Positions 1 to 64,000 of a DNA stretch of 64,000 nucleotides are shown one piece after another (within the stretch, counting starts at the first letter, position 1; the number at the start of each line of letters is the position of its first letter). The stretch is from Acridotheres tristis (taxonomy: Eukaryota; Chordata; Aves; Passeriformes; Sturnidae), in contig CM072891.1 in the NCBI GenBank assembly GCA_037013685.1, positions 10,826,501 to 10,890,500 on the forward strand. The letters run 5' to 3'. Both the position numbers and the translations under genes were made by a program. A model generated the notes under the pieces. It did no database searches. It was given only the letters and a program-made list of their open reading frames with translations, and was not told where the DNA came from.

Positions 1-1577
1 TTCTCTCAGGAGATGTCCTTGGAGGATTCTTCTCCAATGCAGGGTGTTTACTTACTGAGTGGATGCTATAAATGGGCAGACTTGAGAAAACAAGAATGAG
101 GGAAGAAATCCCACACCTACATTAACATTGAACTAAGCAATGTGATTTAAAACTCAATAAGGAAGGCTCTTTCAGAACTAAATTTAGATATTAAAAAAAT
201 ACAATTATTATGAAGGTTATTTGCATGAAATTATTACATTCCTGCTGATATTTTACCTGGACTTTTAATAATTTAGTGGTCCATTTGATACAATTAAATG
301 GCTGAAGTGTGAGCTTCTGATTAAGAATACTAGAAGATTCAAAGTGCCAGCCTGGCAGTGCAGAAGCTATTTATTTCCAAATGCTGGTTTTCTAAACTGT
401 TCGAACTCTGGGGGAGAGGAGGGGAGAAAGCAAATATCTATTGAATTTGACACTGAAACTTAACATAAAATTGGTATATATCAGTAAGAGAGTCATGATG
501 GCACAAGGATTGCTCTGCAGTTTCTGCTCATTTTGCCCCTGTAATATATGAGTATTTACCTAAATGTTACCATCAGTAATGAAATCTTTTCAAAAATCTG
601 TGTTTTGTCTATAAGCTGAGTAGGCAAAAGGATAGATTTGTTTTAAAAATGTCAAAGAAAGATGGAATGAATGTCATCACCATGTAAATCCACTGAAGCA
701 GGATGTTGGTGATGTCATAAACAGATATATACAGTAGTGGATCAGGCTGTGTGCCTTTCGTTTGTTTGTTCCTATCTTCTCTCACTTCAGTGTTCAATCT
801 GTTTTTGCTATTGGAAATCTTTGTTAAAACCTAGAGTGGAAGTGAAAGAATGGAGAATGAAGAATTATCGATCACTTAGCCCTCTGTATTATTACTTTGC
901 TCAGCAGAGAAGCACTCTGACTGTCAACATATAAATAAATGAAAGGCTGAATTAATTGTCCGAGTTATTCACTATTCAGTATGCTTGTGTAACGTTTACT
1001 AAATTTCTTTTGGGCATTGTAAATATGTTTTAAGAATGCTGTTAAGCTCTCCCGTGCTTATTTGTGTATTTGGTAGGCAGGATACAGACTAGTAACTGTT
1101 TTGAGGACAAGAGTAATTAATGTTGTATGTACAGGAGCCTTGTGGAGCAATTAAAATAGGAAGACAAGCAAAAGCATGTCTTTTTATATGGGTGACATGT
1201 AGAGTAGTTATACTATGTCAGGTCAAGGAAAACTTTATTAAATGTGGAAATGCAAGGTTGAATTTTGGGAATGTGGTTTTCTGCAAAGAGCAGACAGGTG
1301 AAAGGTGCCATGTTGTTCTGAGTTAACTGTGTTAATATAATACATGCCCTTGTTGAATGGAATGAGAAGAGGTATCACCATACTTTTTTTCCTATGATAC
1401 TAGGGAGAGATTTTTGCTCTTGTACTATATGTAATTTTTATTAGTGGTCATAAGGAAAGGAAAACCCCTTTCACCTTCAAGGTGTTCTTTTCTACCACCT
1501 CGTGAATGATCTCTTCCAGATCTTCCAGAGGCACAAGTTTCATGTTTTTTTTCATTTTTAAACCCCTTTGCTTAATT

Positions 1578-1770
1578 TCTTCACAGAAAAGGTTGCCAAT
1601 CATTGGAACAGGCTGCCCAGTCAAGAGGTTGGGTCACTGTCCCTGGAGGTATTTAAAAGGTGTGTGGATGTGGTACTTGGGGACATGGTTTAGTGGTGGC
1701 AATGTTGGATTAGCAGCTGGACTTGATGATCCTAGAGGTCTTTCCCAGCCTAAGTGATTTTGTGGTTCAT
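1578..1770 (+). mobile_element. CR1 LINE 3' fragment
   Basis: The text resembles the 3' end of avian CR1: a 'ggaacaggctgcccag' block, then 'ccctggaggt', 'gacatggttta' and 'cttgatgatc' blocks and a degenerate end near 'gattttgtgg'. It is truncated at the 5' side and diverged. Recognised from memory of the CR1 consensus. Confidence 0.85.
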
Positions 1771-2504
1771 AGTCCTCTCTCGGAAGACAGTTCTTGATTT
1801 TAGTTTTTTTGTTTGGTTTGTTTTCAAATGCCTGTTAAGCACACTATGGCATATGTAGATGAAAGTTCCTTGGAAAGTATGGGTCTTACTATCCTTATCA
1901 TAGGGAAAACTTTCAGATGATGCTGAGTTCTGCTGGAAATGAGTATTTGGTGACAGAGGTCAGTCATTCAATTGCTGTCAAGTATGCAAAGACCTAATAT
2001 GCAGAAAGTTTCAGTCTAAAAATATTTTTTATCACAGAGCTGTTACCTTGTCTAGCAAATTCTGGTGTTTTATTGGTTATTCTCTGTGGGTAAGGATGTT
2101 AACTCAGGACCCAGTATTAAATAAGAAATAATACAATTTGCTCTTGTTCAAGCACAGCCATTAGTCTTAAGATGAGAATCACTTATCATAGTTTATTGTA
2201 ATTTTGATGTTCTGAATCTGTAATTTTGGAGGATGAAAGGTTTAGAGAAAGTTAGATGCTGGGTTTTGGATCTGTATATGTGAAGAGAGAACAACTTGAA
2301 GATTGGATACTCAATCTGTATGTTCACTTACATAAACGTAAAACAATTTAGCTGATGATTTAATAATTAAACAAATATAAAATGTCTTTCAATAAATTAA
2401 TGTGAAGTTTACTTCAGGTTTTGTAGTATTTTTTAAGAAGTCATAGAAACCAGAAGAATCCTTCAGAAGAACAATTAATCTAAGTCTGACTGGTTTTAAT
2501 TTGA

Positions 2505-2600
2505 GCAAGCTGTTCTAGTGAGAGGTGTCCCTGCCTACGGCAGGGGTTGGAACTAGATATGCTCTAAGGGCCTTTCCAACCTAAACCATTCTGTGATTTT
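2505..2600 (+). mobile_element. CR1 LINE extreme 3' end
   Basis: A short remnant with 'ggcaggggttggaact', 'gggcctttccaacct' and a terminal 'ccattctgtgatt', matching the last ~90 bp of CR1. The octamer-like end followed by a T run is typical of avian CR1 tails. Confidence 0.85.
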
Positions 2601-2731
2601 TTTTTGTCCTCCACCAGAAGTAGAAGCTTGAGATATTTATTGATTTGTTTGTTTGTAAGTATGTAAGATCTCAGCAGCACTTTCATTTACACCGTAACAA
2701 CTCTGGCTTTGGAAATGATTTCCCTTTCTCA

Positions 2732-2855
2732 CTATTATTGTAACAATTATGACATCTTTTATAGTCAAAGAAAAGTAAAATTTGAGTTGACAGACCTACT
2801 GTTGTAACAGTTGTTTTGACGTCCTTTGTAGTTGAAGGAAAACTACAGTTGACAG
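2732..2855. repeat. Imperfect tandem duplication, ~60-bp unit, two copies
   Basis: Copies at about 2732-2793 and 2796-2855 share, in the same order, a 'ttgtaaca' block, a 'tgac.tc.ttt.tagt' block, an 'aaag/aagg aaaa' block and a closing 'agttgacag'. They are diverged, so the duplication is not recent. Confidence 0.7.
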
Positions 2856-3663
2856 CAATAAAATATTTTGATACCTTTGGTTCTAGAGTGTGTAGCATGC
2901 AAATATTGTAGGGGGTGCATTTGGCTTTATTAAGAATCTTAAATGCAGAGAACAAATGGAAAAAATAAAAACAGGTGGATGGTTTTTACTAGTTGAAAAC
3001 CATAATGCTAGAATACTTTCTAAATTTGTAAATATTAAAAAGTATGTTGCAAATTGCTTTTTATGTGTTATTTTTATTTAATAAAATAACAGTTCCACTT
3101 TAGAATGAAAGGGATTTTGTTCAAGTATTTGTAGCTTGTTTGCCAAGAGGTCACAGCTATATTTTCAATACTGAAAGAGTAGCATTGCTTTAAGGTAAAG
3201 GAGAAATATTACAAGTATTCAGTAGACTACAGCTGTGAACTGAATGGTAAAAACAACAGAGGAACAATATTTTTAGTAGTTCTTCCTTTTTGGTGTCAGT
3301 TATTATATATATATATGCTCTCTGTTCAGGGTTAAACATGTTATCTTTAATAATGATGAAAGCTTGCTTTACATGCTTGAGGACTGTCTTCACTATACTT
3401 TGAACTTCTATGTCACCACTTGGATTATCATACTAGGTTAAAACAATGCTTGTTCCTATCAAACAGCAACCACAAAATCATAAACCAGAAAACGAAGAAT
3501 CTAGTTTTTGGCTGTGGTAGTACTGTGGTGGAAAGTTGAATGGCAATTTCTATTAACAGCAACTTAAGCTTCTGCCCAGAATTGCCTTGGTAGATGTGTC
3601 TGCTCCCCAGGTTTCCTCCTTCAGAGGAGTTGTGGTGCTGATGGCTGCTGTTCCCTTTTCCAG

Positions 3664-3706
3664 CTGCGTGTTCAGAGGCACCTGTGCATGAGGAGAAGTT
3701 TGTTCT
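3664..3706 (+). other. INO80: INO80 5' UTR segment in the first coding exon
   Basis: A pyrimidine tract ending ttcccttttccag defines an acceptor at 3661-3663, leaving 43 nt of leader before the ATG. It contains an upstream ATG at 3688, out of frame with INO80. The rest of the leader is expected in an upstream non-coding exon outside the window. Confidence 0.75.
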
Positions 3707-57022
<53,316 letters not shown>

Positions 57023-58790
57023 TAATTTTGAACCCCCAAAGCTTGTCTGAGCTGTGTTGGCTTTCAGAGTAGACCACCCTGCCAGTCAAAGGCATGCTAA
57101 CAAATGCCTTGTTGCTGTCCAGCACGTGTGTGGAAAGAAAATCAAAGCACAGTGGGAGCGGGTGGTTGATGTGAGCACTTTGATTATGTGTATTCCAAAA
57201 AACTATCTTTGCAGACACTGCAAGAAGGAGGGAAGGGAGTCTGGGGTAAGAAAGCATACAACTACTCCATGCAATATCCTGCAGCTGTCTGTGCTTGAAG
57301 TCACACCAATATACTTCCTCTCTTATAGCCTGAGGTGGAGCCCAGCATTAATTTTGTCCTATGAAATCAGTATATGAACCCCAGGAGAATCCTGTAGAGT
57401 CACAAGACATTTCTGTCCTGGCAGCTGGTCAGTGGACATGCAGGAGTAATTGGGGGCTATGCTGAAGATGACATGTGATCAAAAAAATTATTGGCTTCTT
57501 CTGGTGTGGGTGTCTGGGTTCTTTAAAGACTTGAAATTCTAAGGAAGGTATCTCAGGTGGTTTCCAGGGAGCAGACTCTTTTCAGCAGCATTTGTCAGGA
57601 AGATGTTCAGGAGCATTTGTCAGAGCTGCAGAATACAGGGAGTGCTGTCAGGCCTCGTGAGAGCAGCAGCACAGACTCTGCTTCACACAGTGGAAGAGAG
57701 CGCAGGCCAGTGATTGGTTTGCATTTCAGAGTTCTCAGCACGAACGCTCACCATGTTCAGAATGATTTCTCTCATTTTTGAGGTACACAGAACTCTCAAA
57801 AGCTTAGAAACAAAATAATGCTCTATTTGTACAAATCTGGAGGAGGAGGAAAATTGAAGTGCTGAGGAGGAGTTTGTGCTGCTTCTCTCACTGTGCTGTG
57901 GCAGTGTGGATCTGCAGCTTGCAGTGCTGTGAGAGGACCAATGAAAAACAATCCTGAGTGAGAGAAAACTGTGCCATTCCCCCTTCCAGCCAAATTCTGG
58001 GAAAAAAATCGTCTCATATCCCAGCCATCCCATTGACTGTTCTTGCAATGTGTTTTCCCTTCATCTTTGTGATCATCACACATACTGGCGTGGTTGAGTT
58101 CACTGCAGTGTGCAGGCAGTAGCCGTGTCCCATGAGGCTGATAGGAGGCAGTGCTGCCAGCACCCATCCGTGTTCTTGTTCCCTGGTTGCTCCTTCCCCA
58201 TTCTTGATGCACAAACCCTGCCCGTAGCCCCTTGCTTTGCTGTAAGCGTTGTCTGCATTGCACTGAGATTTAGGTGTGGGACAGTTGTTCTGTCTCACAC
58301 ATTGAATTAAGAGGCTGTTCTGCCAGGGCACTTTCATCCCTTGAGAGAAGCAAGTTGAGTTGCAGGTCTGGGCTGTGACAGTGGAAGATGATTTCTTTTT
58401 TTATTATTATAATTTTTTTCTGACCCCAAATCCTTTGCCTGGCGTCCTACAGTGTAGAGCGAGTGCTTCCTGTTGGTTCTGCCTCTAATTTGCACACCTG
58501 AAAATAGCAGAACTGAGCTTAGTTAGATTGATTTTTGAACAGATTTGCAGGGGATAATTGAGGGGGAGGTGATGTTTAATTGACTCATGAAGACTTCCCC
58601 CTTCCCCTTCTATTCACATGTATATATGATATTTAGAGGGAATCAGACAAATGCCAAGCCTTTTTTTCTCTTTGAATGTGCTGTCTATTTTTGTAACTGA
58701 ACTTGTACATATGTATAAAGAGAGACACATCTTTCTTTTACTAACTGGAGGAGAAAATCTTAAATAAAATGGAGTGAGATAATTTTATGT
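57023..58790 (+). other. INO80: INO80 3' UTR
   Basis: About 1.77 kb from the stop codon to the predicted cleavage region. No earlier AATAAA is visible, so one main polyadenylation site is expected. The distal part holds two perfect Pumilio-type motifs (58619, 58704) and a U-rich tract (about 58395-58422). The cleavage point is inferred. Confidence 0.8.
58619..58711 (+). promoter_or_regulatory. Two Pumilio response elements in the 3' UTR (candidate)
   Basis: TGTATATA (58619-58626) and TGTACATA (58704-58711) both match UGUANAUA exactly and lie within 150 nt of the poly(A) signal, where such sites are often active. Only the motif match is seen. Confidence 0.45.
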
Positions 58791-58815
58791 AAATCAGTGT
58801 CTTTGTGGTTTTTAT
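58763..58815 (+). terminator. INO80: INO80 poly(A) signal and downstream element
   Basis: A canonical AATAAA at 58763-58768 is followed 28-47 nt later by a GT/T-rich stretch (gtgtctttgtggttttt, from about 58797). This is the expected layout for cleavage near 58780-58795. Confidence 0.85.
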
Positions 58816-59054
58816 GCATGTAGCTGTATGAATGAGAGGATTAGGGAAGAGAGCATGGAGGGGTGTGCATCTGGAAGTGCTTCTGGAGACCAACATTGCT
58901 CACTGTAAAGCTCTAGAGTGTCTGTGCCCTGCCAAGTATCGTGTTTGTAACCTTCTTCAGTTACAACTGTACCCGTACCCCATGTTTGTATTCACTGATT
59001 ACCTCATAATCTATTTTGGAGTAAGTGTGCAGCAAGTCCCAAGAAAACAGAAGC

Positions 59055-59057
<3 letters not shown>

Positions 59058-59120
<63 letters not shown>

Positions 59121-59122
59121 TA
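59058..59122. repeat. (TA)n microsatellite
   Basis: Uninterrupted TA/AT alternation from 59058 to 59113, then one slip and a few more units to 59122. It is self-complementary and so cruciform-prone, about 270 bp past the poly(A) site. Confidence 0.97.
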
Positions 59123-59389
59123 ATTACACAGTACCTGAACTTCAGTGGTTGAATTCAGTACAGTTGATTGTTGAGACATCATTCTCTTATAGTTATTTCT
59201 TACTTTTTTTCCTTTTTTTTTCTTTCCAGTGGGAGTTAAAAGGACTTTTTTATGCACAGTCTTGATCTCCAAACTGCTAGACAGTTGCATTAATTTATAA
59301 CCCAAAGTGGAGAGAAAAATTACATTTTTGCAAGCTTTTCAAATTATTATATGTACTGTCACATGGCATACTTCTGGAAGATTAAATTA

Positions 59390-59530
59390 TTGATATTTAA
59401 AACACTGATAAGTATAAAAATAAAAATATGCATTTAAGAGTATACATATATTTAGAATATATTTATAAAAATTATTAAATATATTTAAAATAAATACAAT
59501 TTTTAAAATATTAAAAATAATTTAGATTCA
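59390..59530. repeat. AT-rich low-complexity block
   Basis: Almost pure A/T with TTTAAAAT- and ATATATTTA-like words. No coding or repeat-family identity is visible. It could be a matrix-attachment-like stretch, but that is speculation. Confidence 0.75.
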
Positions 59531-62500
59531 GAGAAACACCAAATGACATCACAAGTTGTGGCAAAAGCAGTGGCAGCTCATCTGTTTGCACAGTTTGTGT
59601 CAGCAAGAAATTTAGGAGGATTTAACATAGTTGTAAAATAAATGAACTTCTAGATCATATTCAGTTCAATTTCTATAAGACATTACATTTCAACATTCTT
59701 GGTATTATGCATCATAGGAGAAAAGATTCTATGATAGAGTAATCAAGAAATTGGGAAAAAACGTGTGATGGCTGTCCTAGTCTAATTTCTTGGTTTGGGG
59801 AAGGAAGGAAGGAAGAAGTGCTATAAAGACAAAAACTCAGAACTGATTTAAGAAGGTAGAGGTAGTTTTGTAATTAATACCTGGGGAACACTTCTGTTGA
59901 AGTGAGTTGGGTGTGCATACTGAAGCTTTGTTCTTTATAATTTCATCTGAGCATCTTTTCGCTCCAGCTGTTTGTTATGTACTTCTAAAGAGAAAGTCAC
60001 TTTATTCCAAGAGATCAAGGTATTTGGGTGGACACAATGATTGAATGAACTGAATTTGTGTATTGAGCTGGAATGGTGAAATAGCTGTCAGTATGGTTTG
60101 GGGCATATTTGGAGTGCTGTGTATTACTCATGCTAGTTGATTATAGCATTTTACTCACTGATTACTACAAAACTGTTAAATACAGTTCATCGATCAATGA
60201 TACTACTGAAGATATTTAAAGGTGATAATTTTCTTAGGTCCTGAGAAGTTAGGACTTAAATTTAAAGTGCTGTAGTGTCCCAGCCTCACACACATTTTTG
60301 TAGTTTAGCCTACAAGGGTTGTGTAGTTCAGAAAGGTTCCCAAAACACCCTTTGTCCCCTAGCCTGCATTTTCTCTTTTCTATTATGGTTCAAGTCTGCT
60401 TCCTTTCCATTTAGCCAGCCATTAAATTCCCTTTCCTTATTCTGCAAAGAAATGAACTGCAGGTTACCGCAGGATGGTTTGAACTGGGAATTGCTTTAAT
60501 TTTTCCCTTCAGGATATTACTGCTGCACTGTCCAAATGTAGTGTTATTTCTGTGCCTTCTCCCCTCTCTGTTGCATGCTTTCCCCACCACAATGTCCCTG
60601 CTCTTCGCTGTCCCGTGTCCCCTTTGTAGAAAGCTGCCTGTCTGCCTAGAGCTGTATCTTGCTTTATTTCCATATCCCCAAAGTTATTTCCTTCAGCAGC
60701 ATTTCCCAGTGGGGGAGGCACGCAAAGCTCAGTGGGAAAAGCTCCATGCAGCAGGAATAGGATCTGCACTACTTTGATTGTAGCTCAGGAACAGCCAAGT
60801 TGCAGCTGAGAGGAGGAAGAGCACAATAGATAAAATCACTCTGGGGCAGGATGTGGATCAGTGTAATTTGAGAAGTGTTGCCCTGTGACCACTGCACTGC
60901 TTGTCCTGTCCTGGTCTCCTCAGTGGAGTGAGCTGGCCTGCTTCTGCTCCCAGATAGACTTACAGGCTCCTCAGCTTCTCACTTCTGCCTCCATCTTTCT
61001 TTTTTTTGTTGACTCTCCAGTCTGAAACACATTATAACTCTCAGGGAGCCTTACAGGCATGTCTTGTGTTCCCCTTCCCGCTCAAGGAGGGATGGTGGCA
61101 CACGCCCTGCTGTCCTCTGGAAATCTCTGTTGGAGTGGCTGGAAAACAATTTGTAGCTCACTACCCAAAGGGATGCTGCTTGCATGTGAAGTATAACTGA
61201 GACATATGTACTAAAATAAAGGTAATCATATCTTATACTCCTGGAGTTGTGAAGGATTTTTTATTTGCAGCCTGCACCAGTTGCATAGCAGTGAATGAGA
61301 GGGGAAGGGATGACTCAGTCTTTCTCTCAGTACCATCTATTAGGACAATACAGATGGCCCAGCTCTCAGATTCAGCCAGCAGATCTGATGAGTAAACAAG
61401 TTGTTCTTGTAGCACTCACATTAGCATGTTCTCCTCTGAAAAGCATCCAACAAAAAGCCTCTTGAAATGGAGGAATGCATGATAAGATGAGTTGGGTTTC
61501 CTCCAGCTTCAGCCTCCTCTTCGTTCCTGTCTACCCCTTCAGAAAAGTGAAGCTACTCCAGAGCTAATGGGCCTTCTAGGTATTTTGTACTCTATTCTAT
61601 TTATAGAATGTTCTAGGGGCATATGAGGGAATTCTTCTGCATCCTAAGCATGAGGAAGTGTTTCAGTACTCAGGTATGAAACAGTGACTCCTTCCTTCCT
61701 CAGCTGATGAGCATCCCTAACAGAATGAGGGATGAAAACATTGGAACACCACTTCTGTGTGTTCTTGAGTTTCCCATGGACTGTCTCTTCCTTCTTTGTC
61801 AGTATTGCTGGTTCTGTTAGGTCTGCTCTGCTTAACAGGCGACCATGTGAGCTTCTAAACATCCAAGCACTACAGTATCCCTTATCGTCTCTGTGACTTT
61901 TTTTGCAAGCAGTTGTTTTTTTTCTTCCCTGTTCTCAACCTTATCCAACTCTTTTAAAGACCCAAGTGTTGTCTTCAGTGGTTGGTAGGGGAAATGCTTC
62001 TGTCTAAAGTGTTAACTTTTAAATGCGTGACCCTTATGCCTTGCACCTCTATTGTGAGGACTGTGAATTAAGATAAAGTTAAGCACACAGGAAAAACTCT
62101 TACTGTTGCTCAGAGATTATCATTTACTTGGAAATTTACTACTGCTTTGGATTGTCTCACAAAACTGATTTTCGGACTATTTGTTAAATTTATTCAAATT
62201 TTCTTATTTATAACAAGAAACTAGCAGCTTTCTTCTCAAGATATTTAAGAAATGCTCTCCTATTAAGTGAAGCTAATCCTGTTAACTTCACCTCTCATCT
62301 GTTTCTGTGTTCCTCGGATGTATCCGTATCCCTACAGCTTAACTTCCCAACTGGGTCTTCCTCTAGGAAGAAATACATCACAGGTGGGAGCCCTCCCTCC
62401 ATTCCATGGTAAGACGTCATCTGTCTTTCAGGTGGCTGTCCTTCAGGTTTCTTTTCAAGTGCGGTGTTATAGTTTCCCTTGATGTTACAGAAGAGTTCAA

Positions 62501-63352
62501 GCACAGAAATTCTCATTTTTATTCAGTTTAGTGAGTACATTTTAGAGTTTTGCAGCTGCTGCGTAGACAAGGGGTTTTGTGATGCTTGTTCTTCAGCAAT
62601 GTTCCTGAAGAACTCCCCTCCCAAGTCAGCTGTTTGCTGAGGAAAAAGAGTAGCTTTTCTCTAATTCACAGCCTTCTGTAATTCAAGTAACTTTCCTCCA
62701 TAGACAAGTCAAAACTTGTATCTGGATTGGTGTAAACCCATCTGAGTTCCTCACAGAAGTGCTTCCAAAGCAGTCGCCTTTGGCAGCCCCTGCTCTCCCC
62801 ACCGTCAGTCGGAAGCAGCAGTGCAGAGCGTGTGTCTATATTTCACTCGGCCTATGGAAGCTGATGGGGTTTTTTTTAAGAATGGGAGAGTCAGCAAATT
62901 TCACACGTAGTTGGCTGAATGTTGCTTTGGGGGTTTTTTTAAACTACATTAAGCTTTTGGCGTGTGACTGCAATTAGCTACGTGCTGATCAGCCGAGCGT
63001 GCTGCTGCACAGTAAATGCAATGGCACGTGGCCCGACACACCCTTGAGTGACACTTCATTATCTGTGACACAGCTCCCAGGTTTTACCTTTGCAAGCAGG
63101 GGAAACAGAAGAAGTGTTCCGTCTATATGAACCTTCAGGGAATTTTGAAAACTAAGAGCCAGAAACCTATTATGGGGCTTTACTCCATGCATCTGGTGGG
63201 TGCTAATGGGAGGGCCCTTCTGAGTCTTGTTTTTCTTGCTGCTCCTGGTCCATAGAGTTTGTGTGAACACTTTTTTGAACAGCATCTGCATTCCTGCCAA
63301 CCTCCCTCTTCTTGCCATTTAATCTAGATTTTTCATTGATTTAATCTTATTT

Positions 63353-63470
63353 ACAATCATAGTACTATGGTATTTTGTAGGACTATAGAATGGTTTTGGT
63401 TGGAAAGGACCTTGAAGGTCATATAGTTCCAAACCCCCTGCTATGGGCAGGAGCAACATTTTTGTTGAAG
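63353..63470 (-). mobile_element. CR1 LINE 3' end, minus strand
   Basis: Reverse-oriented CR1 tail: 'actatagaatggttttgg', 'ttggaaaggaccttgaagg', 'tagttccaaaccccctgc', 'atgggcaggagcaaca'. The match may run on more weakly to about 63540. Confidence 0.88.
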
Positions 63471-64000
63471 TGAATCTTGAAATAGCTCTAAAGGTGCATA
63501 ATGGGACATTGCAGTCCCTGGATTTCAAGGGCCCCTTGCAGTAATTCAGCTTCATAATGTTTGTTTGTCCAGATGACTGCAGTCTTTCATCATTCTCTGC
63601 ATTTTCAAAGTTTGGAAGAAGTTACTGTAACTAACTTGCAGTCATAATTTTACTGAGATACTTAATCTGGCTAGCCCAAAAACTTAAATTTTTCTTAGTA
63701 GTTTAATAATTTGACGCTCATATCAATTCTAATTGACTAACTGGAAGCTTATTGACATTGTGATGCTGAATCTGTAATGCACAAGGAGGTTTCTAAAACA
63801 GTGTTGATTTGGGACTGGAAGTCCTGACAATTCCTTTTATTGGCTGCTTTGAAGTGCTTTGTATGATTTTGAAACAACCAATCATGAGCTTTGCAGCTTC
63901 CCTGGCTTTGATAACTTGCTGTTAGCAATATGCAATCAAGGGTATATATTGTATAATGAATGTAATTTGGTTTCACTGCAGTTTGCTGTCCTTTGTATCA

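Larger units (their letters stand above)
1..3663. other. Non-coding 5' region, probably INO80 intron 1
   Basis: AT-rich sequence with no supportable exon, CpG island or TATA-type promoter. In human INO80 the first exon is non-coding and the ATG lies in exon 2, and a good acceptor ends at 3663, so most of this is probably intron 1 with the promoter upstream of the window. It holds two CR1 3' fragments (1578-1770, 2505-2600), an imperfect 60-bp tandem duplication (2732-2855) and a short TA run near 3304. Confidence 0.6.
58816..64000. other. Intergenic region downstream of INO80
   Basis: No coding exon or RNA gene supported. In mammals EXD1 and CHP1 lie next to INO80 on this side, but I see no exon of either here. 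The region holds the AT microsatellite, an AT-rich block and a minus-strand CR1. The rest is unassigned, with mildly GC-richer text around 60500-61150. Confidence 0.6.

Noticed and set aside
1..3663. Possible INO80 promoter or first exon
   Set aside because: No CpG island, no clustered promoter motifs and no donor with a plausible leader; the promoter is more likely upstream.
58832..59305. Frames encoding alternating Tyr-Ile runs
   Set aside because: Translation of the (TA)n microsatellite.
58816..64000. Search for exons of EXD1 or CHP1, neighbours of INO80 in mammals
   Set aside because: No N-terminal CHP1 EF-hand sequence or 3'-5' exonuclease motif was found in either strand; the neighbour probably lies beyond the window.
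63940..64000. An acceptor-like tttcactgcag at the very end of the window
   Set aside because: Fewer than 25 bases follow it, so no reading frame or homology can be tested.

Overview
This window looks like nuclear DNA from a bird. It is AT-rich, with short vertebrate-type introns. The only interspersed repeats I recognise are scattered, 5'-truncated CR1 LINE fragments, several ending in the avian-type ATTCTGTGATT-like tail. Its single recognisable gene is the plus-strand gene for INO80, the Snf2-family motor of the INO80 chromatin-remodelling complex. Species cannot be fixed from the sequence.

Layout: 1-3663 is non-coding and is probably intron 1, since no promoter or CpG island is visible. 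The first coding exon is 3664-3849 (ATG at 3707). Thirty-five coding exons follow, to the stop codon ending at 57022. Every junction was placed by reading-phase continuity and homology to the human protein as recalled. The joined CDS is 4677 nt (1558 residues), almost the same as human INO80 (about 1556). A 3' UTR of about 1.77 kb ends at an AATAAA at 58763. From 58.8 to 64 kb the sequence is intergenic: a long AT microsatellite, an AT-rich block and a minus-strand CR1, with no convincing exon of a neighbouring gene.

The exons map onto the protein as follows. Exons 1-6 encode the N-terminal module. The end of exon 6 to exon 9 encodes the DBINO/HSA region. Exons 11-19 encode ATPase lobe 1 and the start of the linker. 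Exons 20-25 encode the large insertion that docks RUVBL1/RUVBL2. Exons 26-29 encode ATPase lobe 2. Exons 30-35 encode the basic, acidic/Ser-rich, AT-hook and Ala-rich tail. All diagnostic ATPase motifs are intact, so the gene looks functional.

I found no wholly new system. The points most worth a second look are a possible unannotated in-frame cassette exon (6499-6606) with an alternative frameshifting donor, an exon whose acceptor is fused to a perfect donor motif (recursive-splice-like, 10138), a GC-AG intron, an isolated CpG-dense exon, and several candidate regulatory motifs in the large central introns and the 3' UTR.
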